Below, one piece after another: positions 32,926 to 40,905 of a DNA stretch of 53,305 nucleotides (position 1 is the stretch's first letter; each line of letters opens with the position of its first letter). Under the pieces are notes generated by a model. That model was not told the origin of the DNA, ran no database searches, and saw only the letters and a program-made list of their open reading frames with translations. Source of the stretch: Flemingiibacterium sp045636145 (lineage in GTDB: Bacteria > Bacillota > Clostridia > Oscillospirales > CAG-272); the NCBI GenBank assembly GCA_045636145.1, contig JAZTWV010000033.1, forward strand, positions 1-53,305. Direction: 5' to 3'. The translations under genes and the position numbers were made by a program.

Positions 32926-33653
32926 GAATGATGACATTTGCAAAAAGATGTGCAAAAGAGATTTTGCGTGATCCGCTCAATCTTGTTTTTGGTCTGGGGT
33001 TTCCTTTGGTCTTACTGCTGCTCCTCAGTGCTATTCAGGCAAACATACCGGTGAGCCTGTTTGAAATCGACACCCTGACTCCGGGCATCACCGTATTCGG
33101 GCTGTCATTTATCACCCTTTTTTCCGCAACCCTGATTGCCAAAGACCGTGAAAGTGCCTTCCTACAGAGGCTGTATACAACACCTCTCAGGGGCTTTGAC
33201 TTTATCATAGGATATATGCTTCCGCTTTTACCCATCGCTATCGGACAAATCATCATCTGCTATCTGTTTGCCATTCCTCTTGGACTGACTGTCAGCGTAA
33301 ATATCATTTATGCAATCCTTGGAATCATCCCTATGGCGATTTTCAATATTGCCCTTGGTCTTTTGTGCGGCAGTGTTCTTGGAGTAAAGCAGGTCGGCGG
33401 CATTTGCGGAGCGTTGCTTACCAATCTTTCCGCATGGTTTTCGGGTGTATGGTTTGATTTGAATCTTGTAGGCGGAACTTTCAAAAAAATAGCCCATGCG
33501 CTCCCATTTGTACACGCAGCAGAAATGGAAAAAGCGTTATTTACCGGGGACTTTGAGGATGCCGCCGCACATATTCTGCCGATTGCTCTGTACAGCTTAT
33601 TTATAACAGTGGCGGCTGTGCTCTGCTTCCTCAGGCAAATGAAAAAACAGTAA
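32922..33653 (+). CDS. ABC-2 type transporter permease
   Basis: A 243-residue integral membrane protein with about six transmembrane helices (for example PLNLVFGLGFPLVLLLLLSA, ITLFSATLIAKDRE and the final YSLFITVAAVLCFL). ESAFLQRLYTTPL is the typical ABC-2 cytoplasmic loop. It forms an exporter with the preceding ATPase; the cargo is unknown, with drugs, peptides or lipids all possible. A GAAGGAGG site precedes the ATG, which overlaps the stop of the ATPase gene. Confidence 0.9.
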   Translation: MRMMTFAKRCAKEILRDPLNLVFGLGFPLVLLLLLSAIQANIPVSLFEIDTLTPGITVFGLSFITLFSATLIAKDRESAFLQRLYTTPLRGFDFIIGYMLPLLPIAIGQIIICYLFAIPLGLTVSVNIIYAILGIIPMAIFNIALGLLCGSVLGVKQVGGICGALLTNLSAWFSGVWFDLNLVGGTFKKIAHALPFVHAAEMEKALFTGDFEDAAAHILPIALYSLFITVAAVLCFLRQMKKQ

Positions 33654-33665
33654 GGATTTGAAGTA

Positions 33666-34109
33666 ATGAAATACAAACTCATTATTGATAAAAATGCAGA
33701 AGAAGAAATAACCGTAGTCGCTCATGCACCGTCTTCCCTGACAGAGCAGATAGAAAATCTTGTCTGCCGCTTTTCCGGTGCGGATTACATTATGGGGTAC
33801 ATGGATGATGAGATGCGAAAATTGGCATTTCACGAAATCGAATGTATCACGATTATTGACAGAAAAGTGATTGCCATTGATACCCGAGGTGCTCACTATC
33901 GCATAAAGGATAATCTTCGTGATTTGGAAGATGTTCTTCCCTCCTATTTTATACGCATTAACAAGTCCTCCCTTGCCAATGAACACCGCATTCTGCGATT
34001 TGATGCGGCACTTGGCGGCGGTGTGGATGCTGTGTTCGGGTGTGGATATCGGGAATATGTTTCAAGACGATGCTTTGCGGAAATCAAGAGGAGGTATGAG
34101 GGCATATGA
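33666..34109 (+). CDS. LytTR-family DNA-binding regulator
   Basis: A 147-residue protein without a receiver domain, with a C-terminal LytTR DNA-binding domain: IECITIIDRKVIAIDT, YRIKDNLRDLEDVLPSYFIRINKSSLANEHRI and YREYVSRRCFAEIKRR. Such stand-alone LytTR proteins usually activate or repress the ABC operon in which they lie, with DUF3021 membrane partners. An AAGGA site precedes the ATG. Four bases overlap the next gene. No LytTR repeat pair was recognised in the promoter region. Confidence 0.9.
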   Translation: MKYKLIIDKNAEEEITVVAHAPSSLTEQIENLVCRFSGADYIMGYMDDEMRKLAFHEIECITIIDRKVIAIDTRGAHYRIKDNLRDLEDVLPSYFIRINKSSLANEHRILRFDAALGGGVDAVFGCGYREYVSRRCFAEIKRRYEGI

Positions 34110-34549
34110 AAAAGATTGTTTTGGAATTTTTTCGCCGAGGGCTACTCGCCTGCGGTTTTGGACCAATTGTTTTGGCGATATTATATCTGATTTTACAGCA
34201 TCACGGTGATATGGAGACACTGACCGTAAATCAGGTATGCCTTGGGATATTTTCATTAACCGCACTTGCATTTATTGCAGGCGGCATGAATGTAATCTAT
34301 CAAATTGAACGGCTTCCCTTGATGGTAGCAATTCTGATTCACGGCGGCGTTTTATATATCAGCTATCTTGGTACTTATCTCTTAAACAATTGGTTGGAAT
34401 TGGGTGCAACGCCCATTTTGGTTTTTTCATGTATTTTTGTTTTTGGGTATCTTGTGATTTGGGCGATTATTTATTCCATAGTCAAGCATAATACAGCAAA
34501 ACTCAACGAAAAGCTGAAGCAAAAACAGCAAAATGCAGAAAACAAATGA
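34106..34549 (+). CDS. DUF3021 membrane protein
   Basis: A 147-residue protein with four transmembrane helices (about 12-30, 43-60, 70-90, 102-128) and a short basic, glutamine-rich cytoplasmic tail. It matches the DUF3021 family, which nearly always follows a LytTR gene and probably sequesters or modulates that regulator at the membrane. The ATG overlaps the end of the LytTR gene by four bases. It is the last gene of the cassette. Confidence 0.88.
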   Translation: MKKIVLEFFRRGLLACGFGPIVLAILYLILQHHGDMETLTVNQVCLGIFSLTALAFIAGGMNVIYQIERLPLMVAILIHGGVLYISYLGTYLLNNWLELGATPILVFSCIFVFGYLVIWAIIYSIVKHNTAKLNEKLKQKQQNAENK

Positions 34550-34577
34550 AAATTGACAGTATAAAGCTTCAAAAAGG

Positions 34578-34614
34578 ATATTGCCCTCGCTCCGAAACAT
34601 AGCGAGGGCAATAT
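34578..34614 (+). terminator. Hairpin terminator after the LytTR/ABC cassette
   Basis: A perfect 14-bp stem (34578-34591 with 34601-34614) followed by TTGTGTT, a weak T run. Confidence 0.7.
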
Positions 34615-34634
34615 TTGTGTTAATATGAGTATTT

Positions 34635-34815
34635 GTTTTAGTGACCCGTACGGGATATCGCCACGCGCAAGCCTCGCTTGCGCGGTAAATTGCACTTTGT
34701 ATCGGGTGAACTACACTGCACCGGCAATTTACGGGGTTCACTTCCGCGCGCGGAGTAGCACAAAGCAAAAAACCATCCACGAGGGATGGTTTTTGTTTTG
34801 GTGACCCGTACGGGA
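34635..34815. mobile_element. Palindromic element bounded by a partial tRNA-Glu copy
   Basis: The last bases of tRNA-Glu and its flank (34795-34815) are repeated at 34635-34655 with 20 of 21 matches, 160 bp apart in the same orientation. The interval has no gene but several inverted repeats: CGCGCAAGC/GCTTGCGCG (34664-34684), GTAAATTGC (34685-34693) with GCAATTTAC (34724-34732), GTGAAC (34706-34711) with GTTCAC (34736-34741), and CTTTGT (34695-34700) with ACAAAG (34760-34765). It also includes the tRNA terminator. An att-like scar or a small non-autonomous repeat at a tRNA 3' end is the best reading. Confidence 0.55.
34767..34794 (-). terminator. Terminator of tRNA-Glu
   Basis: Stem AACCATCC / GGATGGTT with a five-base loop and T runs on both sides. 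It lies five bases beyond the tRNA 3' end on the minus strand. Confidence 0.8.
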
Positions 34816-34873
34816 ATCGAACCCATGTTTCCGCCTTGAGAGGGCGGCGTCTTAGCCGCTTGACCAACAGGCC
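34799..34873 (-). tRNA. tRNA-Glu (CTC anticodon)
   Basis: On the minus strand: acceptor GGCCTGT pairing with ACGGGTC (two G-T pairs), D arm, anticodon stem CCGCC/GGCGG with loop CTCTCAA (anticodon CTC, reading GAG), T arm with TTCGATTC, discriminator A and encoded CCA. Confidence 0.92.
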
Positions 34874-34891
34874 GTTCTTCAGAACACGAAT

Positions 34892-34920
34892 ATTATATCA
34901 TATCGCGGACTGTTTGTCAA
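34892..34920 (-). promoter_or_regulatory. Promoter of tRNA-Glu
   Basis: Minus-strand TTGACA (34920-34915), 17 bases, TATAAT (34897-34892). Confidence 0.88.
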
Positions 34921-34983
34921 TAGGTTTTTGAAATATTTTTGATTTTATTTTATAAGTGAAATTACCGTGGTTGCGTCAATTGC

Positions 34984-35028
34984 GAGGGGGAATGCCGAAG
35001 TTTATTCAAAACCTTGGACATTCCCCTC
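34984..35028 (-). terminator. Hairpin after thrS, possible terminator
   Basis: GAGGGGGAATG (34984-34994) pairs with CATTCCCCTC (35019-35028) with one bulged G. It lacks a T run, so termination here is uncertain. Confidence 0.4.
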
Positions 35029-35040
35029 TCATGTGCTTAT

Positions 35041-36975
35041 TTATCTAGCTTTTGTCGCAATCTCACCGAGAATCTTACCAATAAATTCATCCTGACTCAT
35101 AACGCCAAGGTCGCCCTCCTTGCGGGAACGTACCGCAACTGTTCCGGCATTCTTTTCGTTATCGCCGATAACAAGCATATACGGAATCTTTTCAAGCTGA
35201 GCGGAACGGATCTTATATCCGATCTTTTCATTGCGCTCGTCAAGGAAAGTACGGATTCCGGCAGCTTCAAGCTTCGCATTGAGTGCTTCCGCATACTCAT
35301 GCTGATCGAATCCGATGGGAAGAATTGCGATCTGGGTAGGAGCAAGCCATGTGGGGAACGCACCTGCGTATTTTTCGATAAGGAGCGCAAGTGTGCGCTC
35401 ATAGCATCCCACAGAGGTTCTGTGAATGATGTAGGGACGGCGCTTCTGTCCGTCAACGTCAATATACTCCATACCGAATTTTTCAGCAAGAAGCTGGTCA
35501 ATCTGAATGGTGATAAGGGTATCCTCCTTACCATGAACATTCTTTATCTGAATGTCAAGCTTCGGACCGTAGAATGCCGCCTCACCGATACCGATAGCAT
35601 AGTTGATACCAAGATTGTCAAGTATCTTCTTCATTGCGCCCTGAGCCTCTGCCCACTGCTCGTCAGTACCCTCATACTTGTCACGGTTACTCGGATCCCA
35701 CTGAGAGAAGCGGTAGGAAACATCCTCGCCGAGTCCCAGTGTATCAAGAGTATACTTAGCAAGCTCAACGCAGCCCTTGAATTCCTCCTCAAGCTGTTCG
35801 GGACGAAGAATAAGATGTCCCTCGGAGATGGTGAACTGACGGACTCTGATAAGACCGTGCATCTCGCCGCTGTCCTCGTTGCGGAACAGGGTGGATGTCT
35901 CACCGAGACGCATAGGCAGGTCGCGGTAAGAGCGCTGACGGTTTAAAAACACCTGATATTGGAACGGGCAGGTCATAGGACGAAGTGCGAACACTTCCTT
36001 GTCCTTTTCCTCGTCGCCGAGAACGAACATACCGTCCTTATAGTGATCCCAGTGACCGGAAATCTTATAAAGATCAGACTTTGCCATAAGGGGAGTCTTG
36101 GTAAGAAGATATCCACGCTTCTGCTCCTCATCCTCGATCCATCTTTGGAGAAGCTGAATAAGACGTGCACCCTTGGGAAGCATTATGGGAAGTCCCTGAC
36201 CGATAGAGTCAACGGTGGTGAATATCTCAAGCTCACGTCCCAGCTTGTTGTGGTCGCGCTTCTTTGCTTCCTCAACCTGCGCAAGATGCTCTTTGAGCAT
36301 ATCCTTTGCGGGGAATGCAACACCGTAGATACGCTGAAGCTGTTTGTTTGCCTGATCGCCCTTCCAATATGCACCGGTGCACTGAATAAGCTTCAGAGCC
36401 TTAACTGCGCCTGTAGAGAAAATATGCGGACCTGCGCAGAGGTCGGTAAACTCACCCTGACGGTAGAAGGAGATTTCCTCACCCTCGGGAAGCTCTTCAA
36501 TAAGCTGAACCTTGTATGGCTCGTCCTTCTCGCTCATAAGCTTGATAGCCTCATCACGAGGGAGCGTAAAGCGCTCGATAAGGAGATTTTCCTTAACTAT
36601 CTTCTGCATTTCAGCTTCAATATTCGAAAGAATTTCGGGAGTAAATGCAACCTCACTGTCAATATCATAGTAGAAGCCTGTTTCGATAGCCGGACCGATG
36701 GTCAGCTTCGCCGCAGGATAAAGACGCTTTACAGCCTGCGCGAGAATATGGGACGCGGTGTGCCAGAAAACGTGCTTGCCCTCTGCATCGGCAAAGGTGA
36801 GAATCTTAACATCCGCATCCTCGGAAAGCTCGTAGGAAAGTGCTGTAACATTTCCGTTTACAAGAGCCGCGAGAGATGATCTGTCTGTAAGCTCCTTGGA
36901 TTTTGCCGCCTCATAAACCGTAATCGGCGCATCGAATTCTACGGCTTCCATACCGTCAAATTTGATTTTGAACAT
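35041..36975 (-). CDS. thrS: Threonyl-tRNA synthetase
   Basis: Charges tRNA-Thr. The 644 residues have the usual order: TGS domain (about 1-62), editing SAD domain with HTASHILAQAV and the Cys/His metal site, class II catalytic core (DSIGQGLPIMLPKGARL, LRPMTCPFQYQ, VRQFTISEGHLI, YGPKLDIQI, HRTSVGCYERTLALLIEKYAGAFPTWLAP) and the anticodon-binding domain (IAILPIGFDQHEYAEAL). Expression is controlled by a T-box leader directly upstream, so the gene should be on when uncharged tRNA-Thr builds up. Confidence 0.97.
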   Translation of the reverse strand: MFKIKFDGMEAVEFDAPITVYEAAKSKELTDRSSLAALVNGNVTALSYELSEDADVKILTFADAEGKHVFWHTASHILAQAVKRLYPAAKLTIGPAIETGFYYDIDSEVAFTPEILSNIEAEMQKIVKENLLIERFTLPRDEAIKLMSEKDEPYKVQLIEELPEGEEISFYRQGEFTDLCAGPHIFSTGAVKALKLIQCTGAYWKGDQANKQLQRIYGVAFPAKDMLKEHLAQVEEAKKRDHNKLGRELEIFTTVDSIGQGLPIMLPKGARLIQLLQRWIEDEEQKRGYLLTKTPLMAKSDLYKISGHWDHYKDGMFVLGDEEKDKEVFALRPMTCPFQYQVFLNRQRSYRDLPMRLGETSTLFRNEDSGEMHGLIRVRQFTISEGHLILRPEQLEEEFKGCVELAKYTLDTLGLGEDVSYRFSQWDPSNRDKYEGTDEQWAEAQGAMKKILDNLGINYAIGIGEAAFYGPKLDIQIKNVHGKEDTLITIQIDQLLAEKFGMEYIDVDGQKRRPYIIHRTSVGCYERTLALLIEKYAGAFPTWLAPTQIAILPIGFDQHEYAEALNAKLEAAGIRTFLDERNEKIGYKIRSAQLEKIPYMLVIGDNEKNAGTVAVRSRKEGDLGVMSQDEFIGKILGEIATKAR

Positions 36976-37011
36976 AATAAAATACCATTCCTTTCATCTC
37001 CTCAGGGAAAC

Positions 37012-37279
37012 AAAAACACCCCGAGGCATAATAATAAAATCATACCTTCGGGGTGAAGAAATACTTCACGGTTCCACCCGATCTTTTCACTCTGTACTGC
37101 GGCATTTACCGCTTTGGCGTATAACGGCGTCACCCGCCGCGCCATTTCCTGCGCGGAGCCTATAGCAGAAAACATCTGCTGAACGGCGGTCTCATGTCCG
37201 ATGACGCGTTAAGTCTCTCACAGCTATGAGACCCTCTCTGAAAACGCGCTTTGTCGGTTGAATCCATTCGGCTTTTACA
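37012..37279 (-). promoter_or_regulatory. T-box riboswitch leader of thrS
   Basis: On the minus strand the conserved T-box GGGTGGAACCGTG is at 37079-37067. The sequence right after it can form the antiterminator (GTGAAG with CTTCAC, GGGTG with CACCC). The competing terminator stem is at 37017-37055 (CACCCCGAAGG with CCTCGGGGTG), followed by TTTTT (37016-37012). Stem I lies in about 37180-37265. The specifier codon could not be assigned by eye; threonine is inferred from the gene. Confidence 0.92.
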
Positions 37280-37285
37280 CACTAC

Positions 37286-37314
37286 ATTATACACCTGAGC
37301 AACCTGTTTGTCAA
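37286..37314 (-). promoter_or_regulatory. Promoter of the thrS T-box leader
   Basis: Minus-strand TTGACA (37314-37309), 17 bases, TATAAT (37291-37286). Confidence 0.88.
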
Positions 37315-37350
37315 GTGTTTTTTCACATTATGTGCGCTCCCTCGCCAATT

Positions 37351-39093
37351 TTACAGGGAATACTTTGCCGCATATGCCTCGTAGCTCGCCTTGAACTCCG
37401 GACTGCCTGCCTTTATCTCGCGAAGAGACTCGTGAAGATTCATATTGCTGTTTCTTGCATCTATTATGCATCCTGCAACGTTTGAACAATGATCCGACGT
37501 TCTGCCGAGATTTGTAAGAAGATCCGCCCAGATAAATCCGGCTTCAACCGTGCAGTCACCGCTTCTGAGTCTGATTATGTGACTGTCACGCAACTTTTCC
37601 TTAAGACGGTCAATAACCTGCTCAAGCGGCTCAACATGATACGCCATATCAACGTCATTATTCTTAAATGAATCAAGTGTCATGTCAAGTATTTCGGAAA
37701 GTGCCGCAGACAGAGTGCCAAGCTCTGCCTTTGCACTGTCGGAAAATTCGATGCCTTTTTCCCTCAGCTCTTCCACAGATTCAAGAATATTTACGCTGTG
37801 GTCGGAAATACGCTCAAAATCACCTATCACCTTAAGCAGCTTTGAGACCTCCGTGCTGTCCTCGTCACCTATCTGATGACTTGATATCTTTGTAAGATAT
37901 GTTCCGAGTATATCTTCGTATCGGTCAGTCTCGTTTTCAAGCCAACGAATATTTTCCGCCGTCTCCGCGCTGTACTCACCGATGAGAGTAAGGCTTGACT
38001 TAAAGCCGTCAACAGCCAAGTGCGCCATTTTGCAGGCAAGACTGCCGCTTTCCGCAAGGGCAACGGTAGGAGCCGCAAGAAGTCTTTCGTCAAGCATAAC
38101 AGCAGTTTCTTTCTCGCCATCCTCCGGAACAATTTTATATGCAATTTTTTCAAGCATGGACGACATAGGAAGAAGCAAAGCCGTACACAGGATATTGAAC
38201 ACAGAATGTGCCACGGCAATACCGAGATAGTCGGCAGACATATCAAGTATGGCAGGACGGAAAACCGCGGATATTATACTGAACACGGAAAGCCATATAA
38301 CAGTGCCGATAACGTTAAATGACAGATGTATCACTGCCGCACGCTTCGCGTTTTTGTTAGCACCCACACAAGACAGAAGTGCGGTCACACATGTACCTAT
38401 GTTCTGACCCATTATAATTGGTACTGCCGCGGCGTAAGAAACCGCGCCCGTAGATGAAAGTGCCTGAAGAATACCCACAGAAGCAGAGCTTGACTGAATT
38501 ATTCCCGTAAGCACTGCGCCCACAATGACACCGAGTATAGGGTTCTTAAAGAGGAGAAACATATTCTGGAACGCAGGCACATCCGCAAGTCCCGAAACAG
38601 CGGACGACATGGTGTTCATACCGAACATCAGAGTTGCAAATCCCAGCAGTATGGTTCCCATATCCTTTTTCTTGCCGGATTTTGCAAACAGAAGAAATAC
38701 TATACCGATAAGAGCAAGTATCGGAGTAAACGATGTCGGTTTGAGAAGCTTAATAAAGATATTATTGCTTGAAATACCGCTGAGACTGAGTATCCACGCG
38801 GTAATGGTAGTACCTATATTGGCGCCCATAATAACGCCGATAGACTGCTTCAGGGTCATTATCTTGGAGTTTACGAAGCCCACTACCATTACAGTGGTAG
38901 CCGAAGAGCTTTGAACTACAGCAGTAACGCCGAGACCTGTAAGAAAGCCTTTTATTTTACTGCCCGTCAGCTTTCCGAGCAGTGCTTTAAGTCCGTTTCC
39001 CGCACGGCGCTCAAGTCCCTCGCCCATAACATTCATACCGAAGAGGAACAGACACAGTCCTCCAATAAGAGTAAGCACATCAAAAATCGTCAT
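37351..39093 (-). CDS. Na+/phosphate cotransporter with PhoU-like domain
   Basis: A 580-residue membrane protein of the PNaS (NptA/YjbB) family. Two inverted Na/Pi cotransport repeats each carry the QSSSA motif (VVQSSSATTVMVV and GIIQSSSASVGIL), spread over about eight transmembrane helices in residues 1-310. The C-terminal third (about 340-560) is a helical PhoU-like domain (DEDSTEVSKLLKVIGDFERISDH; LRSGDCTVEAGFIWADLLTNLGRTSDHCSN). Family members move phosphate with sodium, in E. coli mainly outward. It is a single gene with a structured leader. Confidence 0.92.
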   Translation of the reverse strand: MTIFDVLTLIGGLCLFLFGMNVMGEGLERRAGNGLKALLGKLTGSKIKGFLTGLGVTAVVQSSSATTVMVVGFVNSKIMTLKQSIGVIMGANIGTTITAWILSLSGISSNNIFIKLLKPTSFTPILALIGIVFLLFAKSGKKKDMGTILLGFATLMFGMNTMSSAVSGLADVPAFQNMFLLFKNPILGVIVGAVLTGIIQSSSASVGILQALSSTGAVSYAAAVPIIMGQNIGTCVTALLSCVGANKNAKRAAVIHLSFNVIGTVIWLSVFSIISAVFRPAILDMSADYLGIAVAHSVFNILCTALLLPMSSMLEKIAYKIVPEDGEKETAVMLDERLLAAPTVALAESGSLACKMAHLAVDGFKSSLTLIGEYSAETAENIRWLENETDRYEDILGTYLTKISSHQIGDEDSTEVSKLLKVIGDFERISDHSVNILESVEELREKGIEFSDSAKAELGTLSAALSEILDMTLDSFKNNDVDMAYHVEPLEQVIDRLKEKLRDSHIIRLRSGDCTVEAGFIWADLLTNLGRTSDHCSNVAGCIIDARNSNMNLHESLREIKAGSPEFKASYEAYAAKYSL

Positions 39094-39115
39094 AAATTTT
39101 ACCTATCCTTTACTT

Positions 39116-39171
39116 TATACTATGTACAGCTTGTGAAGCTCACCCATGTGAAGCTTACTTTGCATAGTATA
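39116..39171 (-). promoter_or_regulatory. Repeat-rich leader upstream of the Na/Pi transporter
   Basis: An outer perfect 9-bp inverted repeat, TATACTATG (39116-39124) and CATAGTATA (39163-39171), encloses two direct copies of GTGAAGCT (39133-39140 and 39148-39155) and a small AGCTT-GTG-AAGCT hairpin. A minus-strand promoter TTGACT-N16-TATAAC lies just upstream (near 39205). It may be a regulator site or an RNA structure; the role is unknown. Confidence 0.35.
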
Positions 39172-39316
39172 CCACCTAATGTTATATTTAAAGTCTATAC
39201 AGAGTCAAAATATGATAAATGTTAAGTAAAATTATGAAATTCAAGCAAATAATCGGGTTTTTGCGGCCTAAAATTAAAAAATCGCTACTTTTTTCTAACA
39301 AATATTGCATTTGGGG

Positions 39317-39346
39317 TTGCTTTATTAACAATTTATAGTATATAAT
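39317..39346 (+). promoter_or_regulatory. Promoter of the ALDH-family gene
   Basis: TTGCTT (39317-39322), 18 bases, TATAAT (39341-39346). Confidence 0.55.
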
Positions 39347-39383
39347 ATATATGTATAAGTATCCTACTTTATCGGAGGACCAA

Positions 39384-40817
39384 ATGAGCATACAAGATAA
39401 CAATAAAAAAGGCAAGCAGTCTGATGTGAATGAAATAGCGGCAGATCTTCGCGATATCATCACCGCACAGCGCGAATTTTTCGCTACGGGAAAGACCCGT
39501 GATATCAAATTCCGCCGTCAGCTGCTTATAAACCTTAAAATAATGATAAGAGACAACGAGGGGCTCATACTTGAAGCACTTCGGGCGGACCTCGGAAAAT
39601 CCTACGGAGAAGCATATCTTACCGAAATCGGAATGGTGGAGCAGGAGATAAATCACGCCATCCGCCATCTGCGTGCGTGGAGTGCACCCAGAAGTGTTCC
39701 AACACCCTTCTATATGTTCCCCTCCACCAGCTGTAAGATACCGCATCCACGCGGACTTGTTATGATCTTCTCGCCGTGGAACTATCCCTTCCAGATGGCA
39801 ATGATACCGCTGATATCATCAATTGCGGCAGGCAACTGCACGATTTTGAAGCTGTCGGAGCACGCTCCAAACACCAGCCGTCTGCTTTGCGACCTGATAT
39901 TCAAGTATTTCGACCGTGAATATATCGCGGCATATATGGACAGCTTTGAAGCCATAAAGGCTATCCGCCGCGAGCCATTTGGTCTTGTATTCTATACAGG
40001 TGGTGCCGCGGTGGCACGCATCGTAATGAAAGCGGCGGCGGCTCAGCTTACCCCCGTGGTACTTGAGCTTGGCGGAAAAAGTCCGTGTATCGTTGACAAA
40101 ACAGCAAATCTCCGTCTTGCGGCACGCCGCATTGTATGCGGAAAGCTTATAAATGCAGGTCAAACCAACATTGCTCCCGACTATCTTTTCGTTGAAAGCT
40201 CTGTAAAAGACGAGCTGCTGGGCTATATAAAGGAATATCACAACAAATACTGCACAGACGAGCCTTGTGAGAACAGCTATTATCCAAGAATCGTCAACCG
40301 TATGCATTTCGACCGTCTGCGCGGATACCTTGACGACGGCAAGGTCATCCTTGGCGGTGATACAAATGAGGCAACAGGTCGTATCGCACTTACGCTCATG
40401 GAAGAGATAGACAAGGACAGCAAGCTGCTCTCCGAGGAGATTTTCGGTCCGATACTTCCCGTGTTTGAGTTCAGCGATATAAATGTGGTCATCAATACCA
40501 TACGCAAGCACCCAAAACCGCTGGCACTGTATCTTTTCACACGAAGCAGAGCCATGCAGAGAAACGTTATGACAAATCTCGATTACGGCTGCGGATGCGT
40601 CAACGACACACTTCTCCAGATGGCTAACCCCAACCTTCCCTTCGGCGGTGTTGGAGAGAGCGGAATGGGTCGCTATCACGGCAAGGCAGGTTTTGATACC
40701 TTCAGCACCATATCCTCGGTGCTCAAAGCAACAAGCCTTGACCTTAATCCTCTGCGTTACCCTCCCTTTGATGATAACTATTCGTTAATAAAAACCGTTC
40801 TGCGGTATTTCAGCTGA
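39384..40817 (+). CDS. ALDH3-family protein lacking the catalytic cysteine
   Basis: A 477-residue protein of the class 3 aldehyde dehydrogenase family (Bacillus AldX/YwdH type). Most hallmarks are intact: IFSPWNYPFQ, FYTGGAAVARIV, LELGGKSP with the general-base Glu228, EEIFGPILPVF and PFGGVGESGMG. The active-site segment reads GQTNIAPDY where the family has GQTCIAPDY: the nucleophilic cysteine is Asn262, codon AAC at 40167. Two base changes from a Cys codon are needed, so this is not a one-base error. The protein may be a pseudoenzyme, or have another role. ATG 39384 follows GGAGG; an in-frame ATG at 39351 overlaps the promoter region. Confidence 0.88.
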   Translation: MSIQDNNKKGKQSDVNEIAADLRDIITAQREFFATGKTRDIKFRRQLLINLKIMIRDNEGLILEALRADLGKSYGEAYLTEIGMVEQEINHAIRHLRAWSAPRSVPTPFYMFPSTSCKIPHPRGLVMIFSPWNYPFQMAMIPLISSIAAGNCTILKLSEHAPNTSRLLCDLIFKYFDREYIAAYMDSFEAIKAIRREPFGLVFYTGGAAVARIVMKAAAAQLTPVVLELGGKSPCIVDKTANLRLAARRIVCGKLINAGQTNIAPDYLFVESSVKDELLGYIKEYHNKYCTDEPCENSYYPRIVNRMHFDRLRGYLDDGKVILGGDTNEATGRIALTLMEEIDKDSKLLSEEIFGPILPVFEFSDINVVINTIRKHPKPLALYLFTRSRAMQRNVMTNLDYGCGCVNDTLLQMANPNLPFGGVGESGMGRYHGKAGFDTFSTISSVLKATSLDLNPLRYPPFDDNYSLIKTVLRYFS

Positions 40818-40840
40818 TACGCAAAATTTACGTGTTTTTA

Positions 40841-40869
40841 TTGCATTACAGCACTGTATGTGATATAAT
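40841..40869 (+). promoter_or_regulatory. Promoter of hom
   Basis: TTGCAT (40841-40846), 17 bases, TATAAT (40864-40869). Confidence 0.75.
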
Positions 40870-40905
40870 TAGGACATATTCAATTTTGTACAAAGGAAAA
40901 CGACT

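Noticed and set aside
34427..34867. 147-codon minus-strand frame across tRNA-Glu and the palindromic element
   Set aside because: It runs through a tRNA gene, two terminators and inverted repeats, so it is not a protein gene.
35014..36879. Long plus-strand frames opposite thrS
   Set aside because: Shadow frames of a clear aminoacyl-tRNA synthetase gene; their translations show no domain.
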